Shown: piece after piece, positions 1 to 6,376 of the stretch
Position numbering within the stretch: position 1 is the stretch's first letter
Layout of the letters: every line of letters begins with the position of its first letter
Source: a bacterium
Lineage (GTDB): Bacteria; Krumholzibacteriota; Krumholzibacteria; LZORAL124-64-63
DNA length: 6,376 nucleotides
Direction: 5' to 3'
NCBI GenBank assembly: GCA_030592025.1
Contig: JAUUZX010000095.1
Coordinates: 1-6,376 of the forward strand
Program-made: the position numbers and the translations under genes
Notes under the pieces: generated by a model
Seen by the model: the letters and a program-made list of their open reading frames with translations, nothing else
The model's database searches: none
What the model was told of the DNA's origin: nothing

Positions 1-1
1 G

Positions 2-928
2 AACGGCCTCGACCTGGGCGTCTCCTGGCGGGGGCTCTTCGACGACAGCCGCCAGACGATCGACACGCTCCATGCCGACGGGTCCCTCAAGTCCCGCATC
101 ATGGCCGACCTCGATCGCTACTTCCTCAAGGACCCGGACCTGGTGACGGCCCTGGAGCGCCAGCGGGGCGTCGGCCGCAAGCTCTTCCTCCTGACCAACT
201 CGGAGGTGGACTACACGGCGGCGGTGATGAATCATCTCGTGGGGGGGAAGCCGGGATCCTTGGAGGATCTTTTCGACCTGATCATCTGCGAGGCGCGCAA
301 GCCCGGCTACTTCGTGGCCTGCGGGCCGGGGAAGCCGGTGGGGCGGGGGAGCGACCCCCTCATGCCCAACCGGCAGGGGCAGTGCTTCTCCGGCGGCGAC
401 GCCTTCTTCCTCGAGAAGACCCTCGGTCACCAGGGCGACGGGATCCTCTACTTCGGCGACCACACCTTCGGCGACATCCTGCGCAGCAAGAAGAGCGTCG
501 GTTGGCGCACGGCCATGATCGTGCCCGAGGTGTCCGAGGAGGCCGCCGCCCTCTGGCCCCTGCGGCAGGTCCAGCGCGAACTGCTCACCGTTGAGGACCT
601 CCTGGAGGACCTCGTCCTGGAGCGGGATCACCTGGTGGCCATGGCCCCCGATGACACGCAACGCATTGCCGACCTGGAGCGCTTGCTGGGGGAGGCCCTG
701 GGCCGCCGCGCCCGCCTCCAGCGCCAGGTGCGCGCCGCCCTCAACCCCCACTGGGAGTCGGTGTTCCGTGAAGGTCGCGCCGCCAGTCGTTTCGGGCGGC
801 AGATCATGGAATTCTCTTGTATCTATACTGCTCGGGTGAGTAACCTCGTGCACTACCCGACAGACAAGTTTTTCGCCCGGCCGTTGGAGATTCTGCCCCA
901 CGACCGGTGGGTCCTGCTGGATCGTTGA
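2..928 (+). CDS. HAD-IG family purine 5'-nucleotidase (cytosolic cN-II-like), 5'-truncated by window edge
   Basis: This is the C-terminal 308 residues of a cytosolic 5'-nucleotidase of the HAD superfamily (HAD-IG type, related to eukaryotic IMP/GMP nucleotidase cN-II), which hydrolyses nucleoside monophosphates using an Asp nucleophile and Mg. The frame is open from base 2. Family sequence lies upstream of the first ATG at 101 (HADGSLK, fragment residues 24-30, as in cN-II's YKGSLKEK region), so that ATG is internal and the true start is off the window. HAD motif II is TNS (residues 65-67, bases 194-202). The motif III lysine is in EARKPGYF (Lys100). Motif IV is GDHTFGDILRSKK with Asp153 and Asp158, followed by GWRTAMIVPE, almost identical to the cN-II signature. 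The motif I aspartates (DxDYTL) must lie in the missing N-terminal part. Residues about 185-245 look helical and Arg/Leu/Glu-rich. The C-terminus carries the family's tail (SNLVHYPTDKFF, then LPHD) and ends naturally. The next gene begins 41 bp downstream on the same strand. Family assignment is firm; substrate preference is inferred. Confidence 0.93.
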   Translation, partial: NGLDLGVSWRGLFDDSRQTIDTLHADGSLKSRIMADLDRYFLKDPDLVTALERQRGVGRKLFLLTNSEVDYTAAVMNHLVGGKPGSLEDLFDLIICEARKPGYFVACGPGKPVGRGSDPLMPNRQGQCFSGGDAFFLEKTLGHQGDGILYFGDHTFGDILRSKKSVGWRTAMIVPEVSEEAAALWPLRQVQRELLTVEDLLEDLVLERDHLVAMAPDDTQRIADLERLLGEALGRRARLQRQVRAALNPHWESVFREGRAASRFGRQIMEFSCIYTARVSNLVHYPTDKFFARPLEILPHDRWVLLDR

Positions 929-960
929 CCTGGGGGGACCGCCCTCCGAACCCGTCGGAA

Positions 961-966
961 AGGGAG
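961..966 (+). promoter_or_regulatory. Ribosome binding site of the GAPDH-like gene
   Basis: AGGGAG lies 3 nt before the ATG at 970 and 6 nt before a second in-frame ATG at 973. The spacing favours 973 as the codon actually used, though the two differ by one methionine. It argues against a GTG at 907 in the same frame, which would overlap the upstream gene by 22 bp and add 21 residues before the Rossmann strand. Confidence 0.7.
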
Positions 967-969
967 AAA

Positions 970-2049
970 ATGATGCTTGGTTCGAAGACCGTGCTCGTGG
1001 TCGGAACCGGGACCATCGGGGAACCGCTGATCGGTCTCCTCTGCAATTTCAAGGCTCAGCTGGGGATCGACGAGGTGCTTTTCCACAAGCGCACGCCCTT
1101 GCTGACGGACCGTTCCAAGGTGCAGAACCTGCTGCGCCGGGGCGCCCGTCTCGTCACGGACAAGGATCGGGTGGCCGGCTTCGAGGCCATGGATCTCAAG
1201 ATAGAAATGACCACCGAGGATGCCCTCGAGCGCGCCCGCGTCGTGGTGGATTGCACGCCCTCGGGCAACGCCATGAAGGACCGCTGGTACGAGAAGTACG
1301 AGGACTCGACCGACCTCTTCATCGCACAGGGCAGCGAGTTCGGTTTCGGCAAGCAGTACGCCCGCGGCATCAACGACGAGGTGCTGGTGACCGGCGAGGA
1401 CAAGTACCTGCAGGTGGTCAGTTGCAACACCCACAACCTGTCGGTGCTCATCAAGATGTTCGGGCTGGCCGACGAGGGGCCGGACAACCTGGTCTCGGGG
1501 CGCTTCATCTGCATGCGGCGCACCAACGACATCAGCCAGGACTCGAGCTTCGTGCCCAGTCCCCAGGTGGGCGGTCACAAGGACGCGCGCTTCGGCACGC
1601 ACCACGCCCGCGACGCCTGGCATCTCTACCAGACCAAGGGTGACCAGTACGACCTGAACCTCTTCAGCTCCGCGGTCAAGCTCAACACCCAGCTCATGCA
1701 CGTGATCCACTTCTCCATGAAGGTGAAGAAGCCGGTGACCCGCGAAGAGATGATCGAGCGCGTGGTGGCCGACGACCGGGTGGCCCTGACCTACAAGACC
1801 ACGGCCAACAGCGTGTTCTCCTTCGGTCGCGACCACGGCTTCTGCGGCCGGATCCTCAACCAGTCGGTCATCCCGGTGGACGTCATGCACGTCAGCCCGG
1901 ACGGGACGGAGATCACCGGCTACTGCTTCACGCCCCAGGACGGCAACAGCCTCCTGAGTTCGGTGGCGGCCACCGTGTGGGGATTGTACCCGGAGACCTA
2001 CGACAAGATTGTCCAGTGCCTGCGGCCCTACTTCTTCCAGGAAGTCTGA
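970..2049 (+). CDS. Type II (archaeal-type) glyceraldehyde-3-phosphate dehydrogenase-like oxidoreductase
   Basis: This is a predicted soluble NAD(P)-dependent dehydrogenase of 359 residues, with the layout of archaeal type II GAPDH (usually about 335-340 residues), which oxidises glyceraldehyde 3-phosphate through a cysteine thioester. The N-terminus is a Rossmann strand-turn-helix with GTGTIG at residues 12-17. HKRT at 39-42 sits where archaeal enzymes have basic residues linked to NADP use. VVDCTPSG (about 93-100) matches the 'VVDGAP' stretch, and a QGSE motif follows near 118. The catalytic motif is VVSCNTHN with Cys152; archaeal enzymes have SCNTTG, so the last two positions differ. MRRTND (Arg183/Arg184) aligns with VRRAADP, the phosphate-binding pair. 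MHVIHFSMKVKKPVT (from 243) aligns with the catalytic-histidine segment (MHxHxxMVEL), with His244 and His247 as candidates. The C-terminal third (DDRVALTYKTT, SVIPVDVM) keeps the family pattern. The gene lies 41 bp after the nucleotidase gene, so co-transcription is plausible. Fold assignment is good; a substrate other than glyceraldehyde 3-phosphate is quite possible given the changed active site. Confidence 0.8.
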   Translation: MMLGSKTVLVVGTGTIGEPLIGLLCNFKAQLGIDEVLFHKRTPLLTDRSKVQNLLRRGARLVTDKDRVAGFEAMDLKIEMTTEDALERARVVVDCTPSGNAMKDRWYEKYEDSTDLFIAQGSEFGFGKQYARGINDEVLVTGEDKYLQVVSCNTHNLSVLIKMFGLADEGPDNLVSGRFICMRRTNDISQDSSFVPSPQVGGHKDARFGTHHARDAWHLYQTKGDQYDLNLFSSAVKLNTQLMHVIHFSMKVKKPVTREEMIERVVADDRVALTYKTTANSVFSFGRDHGFCGRILNQSVIPVDVMHVSPDGTEITGYCFTPQDGNSLLSSVAATVWGLYPETYDKIVQCLRPYFFQEV

Positions 2050-2069
2050 TCGTTGCTGACGGCCTCGAC

Positions 2070-2105
2070 GAAGCAGCCCCGCCGCAATCGCGGCGGGGCT
2101 GCTTC
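2070..2105. terminator. Perfect 16-bp stem-loop between convergent genes, probable bidirectional terminator
   Basis: The left arm at 2070-2085 and right arm at 2090-2105 are exact reverse complements over 16 bp, with an AATC loop at 2086-2089. The stem is very GC-rich, with A/T pairs only near its base. It begins 20 bp after the stop of the GAPDH-like gene (2047-2049) and ends 23 bp before the stop codon of the opposing TPR gene, so it can fold in transcripts from both sides. A classical U-tract is poor: ATTTCC follows on the + strand and none follows on the - strand. It may therefore act mostly as a 3'-end stabilising or pausing hairpin. Confidence 0.8.
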
Positions 2106-2128
2106 ATTTCCGGGGTCCGCGGTGGGTG

Positions 2129-3619
2129 TCAGGAACGAACCGCGAGCTCGTCGACCAGCGCCCTGAGCTCGGGGACACGCTCACGGGCCGGGTAGTCCGG
2201 ATCGGACCTCTCGGCGCACCACTCGAACTTCTTGAGCACCTGGCTGGCGGTGGTCGCCTGGCCGGTCTCCACGTAGCAGCGGATGGCCAGGTCCAGCACG
2301 TTGAAGAAACGGGCGTTCACGGCCATGACCGGCTCGAGCACCGCCAAGGCCTCGGCGGGCTGCCCCGCGGTGTGCAGGGCCGCCGCGCAGCGGTAGCGCT
2401 GGAAGATCTGATCGTGCATCGGGGTGTCCGCGATCTGTTCCAGGACATTGCGCCACACCCGAACGGCGGTTCCTGTCTCGCCGGCCACGTCCGCCACCAT
2501 GGCGTCGTAGAGGCGGGCCATGCCGTCGATGCCCTTCCGGTACCGGAGAGAGGCGGCGTAGTACTCGGAACCCCGCCAACCGGCGATGCACGAGTCCATG
2601 ACCGCCTGCCCCGCCTGGAATTCCTTGGCGTGGGCCAGACGGATCCCCCGGTAGAAGCAACTCATCTGGCTCTTGGGATGGTTGGTGACGTAGGCCGCGG
2701 TCAGGCGGTTCAACTCCTCGGCGTTACCGGCAAACAGGTACATGTTGATGACGTCCTGGTCCACCCGCAGGGCCAGGTTCGTGTCGGTGACCTTGGCGCG
2801 CACGCCCTCGAGGATCTGCTGACCCTTGACCATTTGCCCGCGCAGCAGGTGAATCTTGCCGAGGGCGACCAGGGAGTAGTAGAAGTTCGGCTGCATCTTG
2901 ACGGCCTGGATGTACTCGGCCTCGGCGTCTTCGTAACGACCGATGGCCATGTACACCTCGCCCAGGGAGTCGTGGGGGTTCGCCAGATCCGGGGCCAGGA
3001 AGGCGTATTTCTGCATGTGCTCGATGGCCAGTTCGTAGTCGCCGTTCTTCAGGGCGCCATAGCCGAGCATGTTGTAGCTGTCGGTGTAGTTGGGGTCGAC
3101 GTCGATGACGTCCTGCCAGCGGCGCTGCTGGAGCTCGTAGTCCTCCAGGTCGTCGTAGGCCATGCGGGCCTTGGCCACCAACAGGTAGATGTTGCGCGGC
3201 TTCTCACGCTCCATGCGGGCGGTGAGCGAATCCCGGTACGAGGCGTAACGGGATTCATGGGACCGGGACAGACGGAAGGCGGCCACGAGGCGGCGATCGT
3301 CGTCCTGGAGCAGCGCCGTCAAGCTGTCGGCCCGGGCTACCTCGCGCTCCGTCTCCTTGTTGCGGCCCAGATTGGCCAAGGCCCGGATGCGCGCGATCGA
3401 GGCCTCGGCAAGGGTGGGGTCGAGCTCGAGGGCGCGGTCGAGTTTGTCGATCGCCGACTGCCAACGGAAGCTGTGCAGGTCGGCGACCCCCTCCTCGGAC
3501 AGTTCCAGGGCCTCGGGGCTTGCCGACGTCGCGTTGCCGCCGCCATCGCCGTCGCTCAGAACGACGCCGAGGCCGATGAGGGCGACCGCGACGACGATGA
3601 CCATCAGGATCCACTTCAA
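2129..3619 (-). CDS. Membrane-anchored TPR-repeat protein (TTG start)
   Basis: This 496-residue protein has a single N-terminal membrane segment (residues 3-21, hydrophobic after MKW) and then a soluble, mostly helical body of tetratricopeptide repeats, a protein-protein interaction fold. A short Asp/Gly/Ser linker (22-34) follows the anchor. Clear TPR-like units occur at about 38-70 (WQSAIDKLDRALELDP), 145-178 (WQDVIDVDPNY), 179-212 (YNMLGYGALKNGDYELAIEH), 213-246 (LGEVYMAIGRYEDAEAEYIQA) and 247-280. More degenerate helical repeats continue to the C-terminus (for example GQPAEALAVLEPVM). The start was placed at TTG (3619-3617) because GGGAGG stands 7 nt upstream and the protein then opens exactly at the membrane segment. 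An upstream ATG at 3724 would add 35 Arg/Pro-rich residues and has no such support. There is no lipobox cysteine, so it is a signal anchor rather than a lipoprotein, and the repeats are probably periplasmic. It lies 127 bp downstream of the phosphatase gene on the same strand. No specific function can be assigned. Confidence 0.85.
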   Translation of the reverse strand: MKWILMVIVVAVALIGLGVVLSDGDGGGNATSASPEALELSEEGVADLHSFRWQSAIDKLDRALELDPTLAEASIARIRALANLGRNKETEREVARADSLTALLQDDDRRLVAAFRLSRSHESRYASYRDSLTARMEREKPRNIYLLVAKARMAYDDLEDYELQQRRWQDVIDVDPNYTDSYNMLGYGALKNGDYELAIEHMQKYAFLAPDLANPHDSLGEVYMAIGRYEDAEAEYIQAVKMQPNFYYSLVALGKIHLLRGQMVKGQQILEGVRAKVTDTNLALRVDQDVINMYLFAGNAEELNRLTAAYVTNHPKSQMSCFYRGIRLAHAKEFQAGQAVMDSCIAGWRGSEYYAASLRYRKGIDGMARLYDAMVADVAGETGTAVRVWRNVLEQIADTPMHDQIFQRYRCAAALHTAGQPAEALAVLEPVMAVNARFFNVLDLAIRCYVETGQATTASQVLKKFEWCAERSDPDYPARERVPELRALVDELAVRS

Positions 3620-3746
3620 GCTGTTGCCTCCCAAAGCATGGGCACATGGCGGATCGACGCAGAAACGGGAAGGGAGACGCCGCCTCCCAGCCCCACTACG
3701 TGCCGTGGACGCCGGTTGTTGCACCCCGAAACACTGTTTTCCTGCT
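3620..3746 (-). other. Intergenic spacer between phosphatase and TPR genes
   Basis: This 127-bp non-coding spacer separates two co-directional - strand genes. It holds a small 5-bp inverted repeat GGGAG/CTCCC (3672-3676 with 3684-3688, 7-nt loop), too weak to call a terminator. It also holds an 11-bp AT-rich palindrome AAACA-C-TGTTT (3729-3739) just after the phosphatase stop codon, and the TPR gene's ribosome binding site. I see no convincing -35/-10 pair. The pair could therefore be read from one promoter beyond the right edge, but the spacer is long enough to hide a separate one. Confidence 0.5.
3627..3632 (-). promoter_or_regulatory. Strong ribosome binding site that decides a TTG start
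   Basis: On the - strand GGGAGG precedes the TTG at 3619 by 7 nt, near-ideal Shine-Dalgarno sequence and spacing. It is the main reason for starting the TPR protein at this TTG rather than at the further upstream ATG. Confidence 0.75.
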
Positions 3747-6362
3747 TCATGCCAGCCGCCCGGCCTCGGCCACGGCGGGTTCGTCCACCATGGCGATCTT
3801 GAGGCCGATCATGGTGATGTCGTCGTCGGCGTCCCGGCGCCCGGAAAAAGCGTGCAGCCGGTCGCCGATGGTGTCGAAAATCGCGTTCACACCGGCGTTC
3901 CGTTCCTCGCGCAGCAGGTCATTCAGGCGGTCCTCGCCGAAGTCCTCGTCGCCGTCGAGGCCTTTGGTCTCGGTGAGCCCGTCCGTGTACATGAAGAGGA
4001 GGTCCCCCGGGTCGAGTTGGACGACGCCCTCGTTGTACGTGCCGAAGTCGAAGGCGCCCAGGGGCAGGCCGCCCTCGGTGAGCAACTCGACCTGCCCGTC
4101 GGCGCGGACCACCACGGGCGCGTTGTGGCCGCCGGAGCTGTAGCGCAACGTCCGGGTCCGGGGCTCGAAGAGCGCGAGGAAGAGGGTCGCGAAATGCTGG
4201 GGGTCGGTGCTGGCGTGGATCTGCCGATTGATGCGCTCGAGCACGAGCGCGGGGGAGTCGCAGTGGTCGCACTGGGCGCGCAGCGCGGCCTGGATGTTGG
4301 AGGCCAGGATCGACGCGGGCATGCCCTTGCCGCAGACGTCCGCGATGACGATGCCGAACTGACCGTCTTCGCGTTCGATGATGTCGTAGTAGTCGCCGCT
4401 GACCTGGGTGCAGGAGATGTTCACGGCCTCGATCTCGATGCCGGCGAGGTCGGGCAGGGCGCGGGGCAGCAGCCGTGCCTGGATCTGCCGCGCCATGGCC
4501 ATTTCCTCTTCCAACTTCTGCTTGGCCACCTCCTCCTCGTACAGGCGCGAGTTCTCGACCTGGAGGGCGACCTGGCCCGCCACGATGTTCAGGAGCTGGA
4601 GTTCGTGGACCTCGTAGTCGTCGTCGTTGCCCCGGGGCGGCAGGGCGACGATGCCCACCAGACGACCCTGGGTGATCATGGGGACCAGGAGCTGCACGCC
4701 CAGATCCTCGAGCATGGCGTGCTCCTGCGCCTGGGCCTTGAGCTCGGCCTGCTCGCGGGTGATGGTCTGGCGCCTTTCCAGCTCGCGCATGTCCCCGGCG
4801 TCGGCCCACACCGGTTCGCCGCGATCCTCGAGCACCGCGGAGAGGGCGGGCAGCCGCAGGCCTTTGGGGTAGGTGCGCCGCGGCGCGTCGTGGGGGAGCG
4901 CGCCCTCGGGAGCGTTCACCGCCGCCGCCAGGAAGAGGGTGTCTTTCTCGGGGTCGCCGCCCACGAGATAGACCGCCATGCCCTGCAGGCCCAACACCTC
5001 GATCAGCCGGCTCCCCACCTTCTGGAGCAGGGCTTCCCGCTGGATGAGGCGGGGGATCTCCTTGCTGAATTCCTCCAGCAGGCTCGCCATGTCGTCCCGC
5101 GAGCGGAAGAACCCCCGGTCGAGGCTGTGCTGGAGACGCGCGCGCAGGGGCCACAGGGCCGCGGCCACACCCAACGTCGCGCCGGCGGCGATGAGGGGGC
5201 TCGCGCCGGGCATGAAGGCCAGCAGGCGTCCGCCGAGCCACCAGGCTCCGACCAGGTAGATGACCCAAGCCCCGCCCGAGAGCAGGGCGTAGGCGAGGTT
5301 CCGCTTGAGCAGCAGATCGATCTGGAGCACCCGGTAGCGCGCCACGCAGTAGCCGAAGCTGATGGGGATCATGACCAGGGGCACGGCGCCCAGTCGGGTC
5401 AGGCCCGTGCGGAAGGACAGTTCCTCCATGCCGATCTTCACGATCAGGAAGGGCACCACGCCGGCCAGGGTGCCCAGGGTGAGGATGCGCACGCGCTGGC
5501 GCATGAGGGGGTCGCGGTAGCTGAAGTAGCTGTGCAACAGGGCGGCCAGACCCAGCACGTAGTAGAGCCCCAGGAGGATCCAGGAACCGGCGTCGATCTT
5601 CGCGCCCTCGCTCCCGACGGCCTGGTCCACCGTGAACCGCAGGTAGAACATGGTGGGCAGGAGGTACAGCAAGGGCGCCAGGAAGGGGTGCTGGGTGAGC
5701 TTCAGTTTCTTGGTGGGGAACACCAGGAAGAAGTGCAGGAAAATGGCCGGCAGCATGAAGCGCGCGAAGGCCCCGATGTTCTGGGTGATGAGCGCCCCCA
5801 GGAAGTACGTGGCCTGCTGCAGGTTCGTCATGAAGTAGAGCCCGAAGGCCAGGCACATCATGAAGAACAGGCCCACCGCGTGGTCGTTGCCGCTGCGGAC
5901 GTACACGCCGAAGCCGATGATGAGGTAGACCGCCGCCAGCAGGACGTTGACCACGTAGTCCTGCATGTCGACCCGGGTGGATCGCAGGGGGACCTCGAGG
6001 GTGATCTGCCGGCCGTCCCGACGCACGAGGTAGTCCACGGAGTGGCCCGGGGTGTGGCGTCGCAACTCCTCGGCGGCCTTCTGGGGCGACGGCATGATGC
6101 GGTGGTTGATGCCCAGGATGCGGTCGCCCCGGCGAAGGGGGGTGGGGGCCGCGTTGCCCGAGGGCAGGACGTCGAGGACCTCGAGGCTGGGACGGCCCAG
6201 GGACCAGACGGTGCCGTCGCTCGGTCGGGTGCGGGTCGCGTCCCATCCGCAGAACAGGATGGCGGCCGCCACCACCGCGCCCACTGCCAAGTGGGCGCCG
6301 CGCGAAGTGAGCAGTCGGAAGACCCGCGAGAACGGGTTCGTGTTCTGCTGTTCGGGCGGCAT
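3747..6362 (-). CDS. PDZ / multi-TM / GAF / SpoIIE-type PP2C sensor phosphatase (RsbU-like output)
   Basis: This is an 871-residue membrane protein predicted to sense signals and dephosphorylate a serine/threonine-phosphorylated partner, classically a STAS anti-anti-sigma factor. Domain order: a first membrane helix at about 24-40; a PDZ domain at about 58-126, with LRRGDRILGIN at 76-86 as its core; a run of some 7-9 membrane helices between about 137 and 404; a linker HSLDRGFFRSRDD (412-424) as seen after the membrane module of many sensor kinases; a GAF domain at about 440-605; a helical linker (605-632, EEEMAMARQIQARLLP) typical of RsbU-type proteins; and a SpoIIE/PP2C domain at about 640-857. 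Metal-binding acidic residues are present: Asp657 in SGDYYD, Asp675 in ADVCGKGMPAS, Asp794 in YTDGLTE, and Asp847/Asp848 in DDDITMI. SSGGHN (742-747) and GGLPLG (764-769) are also family hallmarks, so the enzyme looks active. The start at ATG 6362 has a weak GGAG 4 nt upstream; the frame stays open to the window edge, so a short extension cannot be excluded. The TPR gene follows downstream. Its phosphoprotein target is not in view. Confidence 0.92.
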   Translation of the reverse strand: MPPEQQNTNPFSRVFRLLTSRGAHLAVGAVVAAAILFCGWDATRTRPSDGTVWSLGRPSLEVLDVLPSGNAAPTPLRRGDRILGINHRIMPSPQKAAEELRRHTPGHSVDYLVRRDGRQITLEVPLRSTRVDMQDYVVNVLLAAVYLIIGFGVYVRSGNDHAVGLFFMMCLAFGLYFMTNLQQATYFLGALITQNIGAFARFMLPAIFLHFFLVFPTKKLKLTQHPFLAPLLYLLPTMFYLRFTVDQAVGSEGAKIDAGSWILLGLYYVLGLAALLHSYFSYRDPLMRQRVRILTLGTLAGVVPFLIVKIGMEELSFRTGLTRLGAVPLVMIPISFGYCVARYRVLQIDLLLKRNLAYALLSGGAWVIYLVGAWWLGGRLLAFMPGASPLIAAGATLGVAAALWPLRARLQHSLDRGFFRSRDDMASLLEEFSKEIPRLIQREALLQKVGSRLIEVLGLQGMAVYLVGGDPEKDTLFLAAAVNAPEGALPHDAPRRTYPKGLRLPALSAVLEDRGEPVWADAGDMRELERRQTITREQAELKAQAQEHAMLEDLGVQLLVPMITQGRLVGIVALPPRGNDDDYEVHELQLLNIVAGQVALQVENSRLYEEEVAKQKLEEEMAMARQIQARLLPRALPDLAGIEIEAVNISCTQVSGDYYDIIEREDGQFGIVIADVCGKGMPASILASNIQAALRAQCDHCDSPALVLERINRQIHASTDPQHFATLFLALFEPRTRTLRYSSGGHNAPVVVRADGQVELLTEGGLPLGAFDFGTYNEGVVQLDPGDLLFMYTDGLTETKGLDGDEDFGEDRLNDLLREERNAGVNAIFDTIGDRLHAFSGRRDADDDITMIGLKIAMVDEPAVAEAGRLA

Positions 6363-6376
6363 GGTGCTCCATGCTC

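Noticed and set aside
824..829. TATACT resembling a -10 box inside the nucleotidase gene, upstream of the GAPDH-like gene
   Set aside because: Five of six consensus bases match, but no -35 element is found 16-18 nt upstream and the site encodes conserved family residues (IYTARVSN).
925..953. Possible promoter beginning with TTGACC at the end of the nucleotidase gene
   Set aside because: TTGACC resembles a -35 box, but 17 nt later the sequence is GAACCC, not a -10 element, and the region is strongly GC-rich.
907..969. GTG at 907 as an earlier start for the GAPDH-like gene
   Set aside because: It overlaps the nucleotidase gene, adds residues not matching the family, and the ribosome binding site is placed for the ATGs at 970/973.
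853..1890. Open frame on the - strand opposite the GAPDH-like gene (about 345 codons)
   Set aside because: Low-complexity His/Val/Gly composition without motifs, antisense to a well-supported gene, and crossing the gene boundary on the other strand.
3672..3688. GGGAG/CTCCC inverted repeat as a terminator between phosphatase and TPR genes
   Set aside because: A 5-bp stem with a 7-nt loop and no U-run is too weak and can occur by chance.
2126..3802. Long open frame on the + strand opposite the TPR gene (about 558 codons)
   Set aside because: It is rich in His, Val, Gly and Arg with no recognisable domain and mirrors the coding strand of a clear TPR gene; antisense openness is expected at this GC content.
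3919..6372. Second long - strand frame overlapping the phosphatase gene (about 817 codons)
   Set aside because: Its product is a Pro/Arg/Gly/His-rich frame-shifted shadow; the other frame carries PDZ, GAF and SpoIIE motifs throughout.

Overview
The window is GC-rich (about two-thirds G+C by eye), tightly packed bacterial DNA with four protein genes and no RNA genes, mobile elements, CRISPR or sizeable repeats. Gene content suggests a Gram-negative-type environmental bacterium, possibly of the FCB/Krumholzibacteria/Eisenbacteria/Latescibacteria kind. This is a guess from gene families (an HAD-IG purine 5'-nucleotidase of the cN-II type, a type II 'archaeal' GAPDH-like dehydrogenase, a PDZ/multi-TM/GAF/SpoIIE phosphatase, a TPR protein); nothing in the sequence names the taxon.

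Layout: the two left genes run on the + strand and the two right genes on the - strand, so the pairs converge at about 2050-2130. Bases 2-928 are the 3' part of a cytosolic 5'-nucleotidase gene whose beginning lies left of the window. After 41 bp comes a dehydrogenase gene (970-2049) resembling type II glyceraldehyde-3-phosphate dehydrogenase but with an altered active-site motif (SCNTHN in place of SCNTTG). A perfect 16-bp stem with a 4-nt loop (2070-2105) fills the convergent gap and probably terminates transcription. On the - strand, a large membrane phosphatase (6362 to 3747) is followed 127 bp downstream by a membrane-anchored TPR protein (3619 to 2129) that appears to start at a TTG codon behind a strong ribosome binding site.

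The + pair looks metabolic: nucleotide dephosphorylation, and a sugar-phosphate or similar aldehyde/acyl-phosphate oxidoreductase. The - pair looks like envelope signalling: a sensor phosphatase with an extracytoplasmic PDZ domain, a multi-helix membrane module, a GAF domain and an RsbU/SpoIIE-type PP2C output, plus a TPR scaffold. No anti-sigma factor or STAS antagonist gene is in view, so the phosphatase target is unknown. The best candidates for something little described are the divergent GAPDH-like enzyme and the unusual phosphatase architecture; no wholly new system can be shown here.
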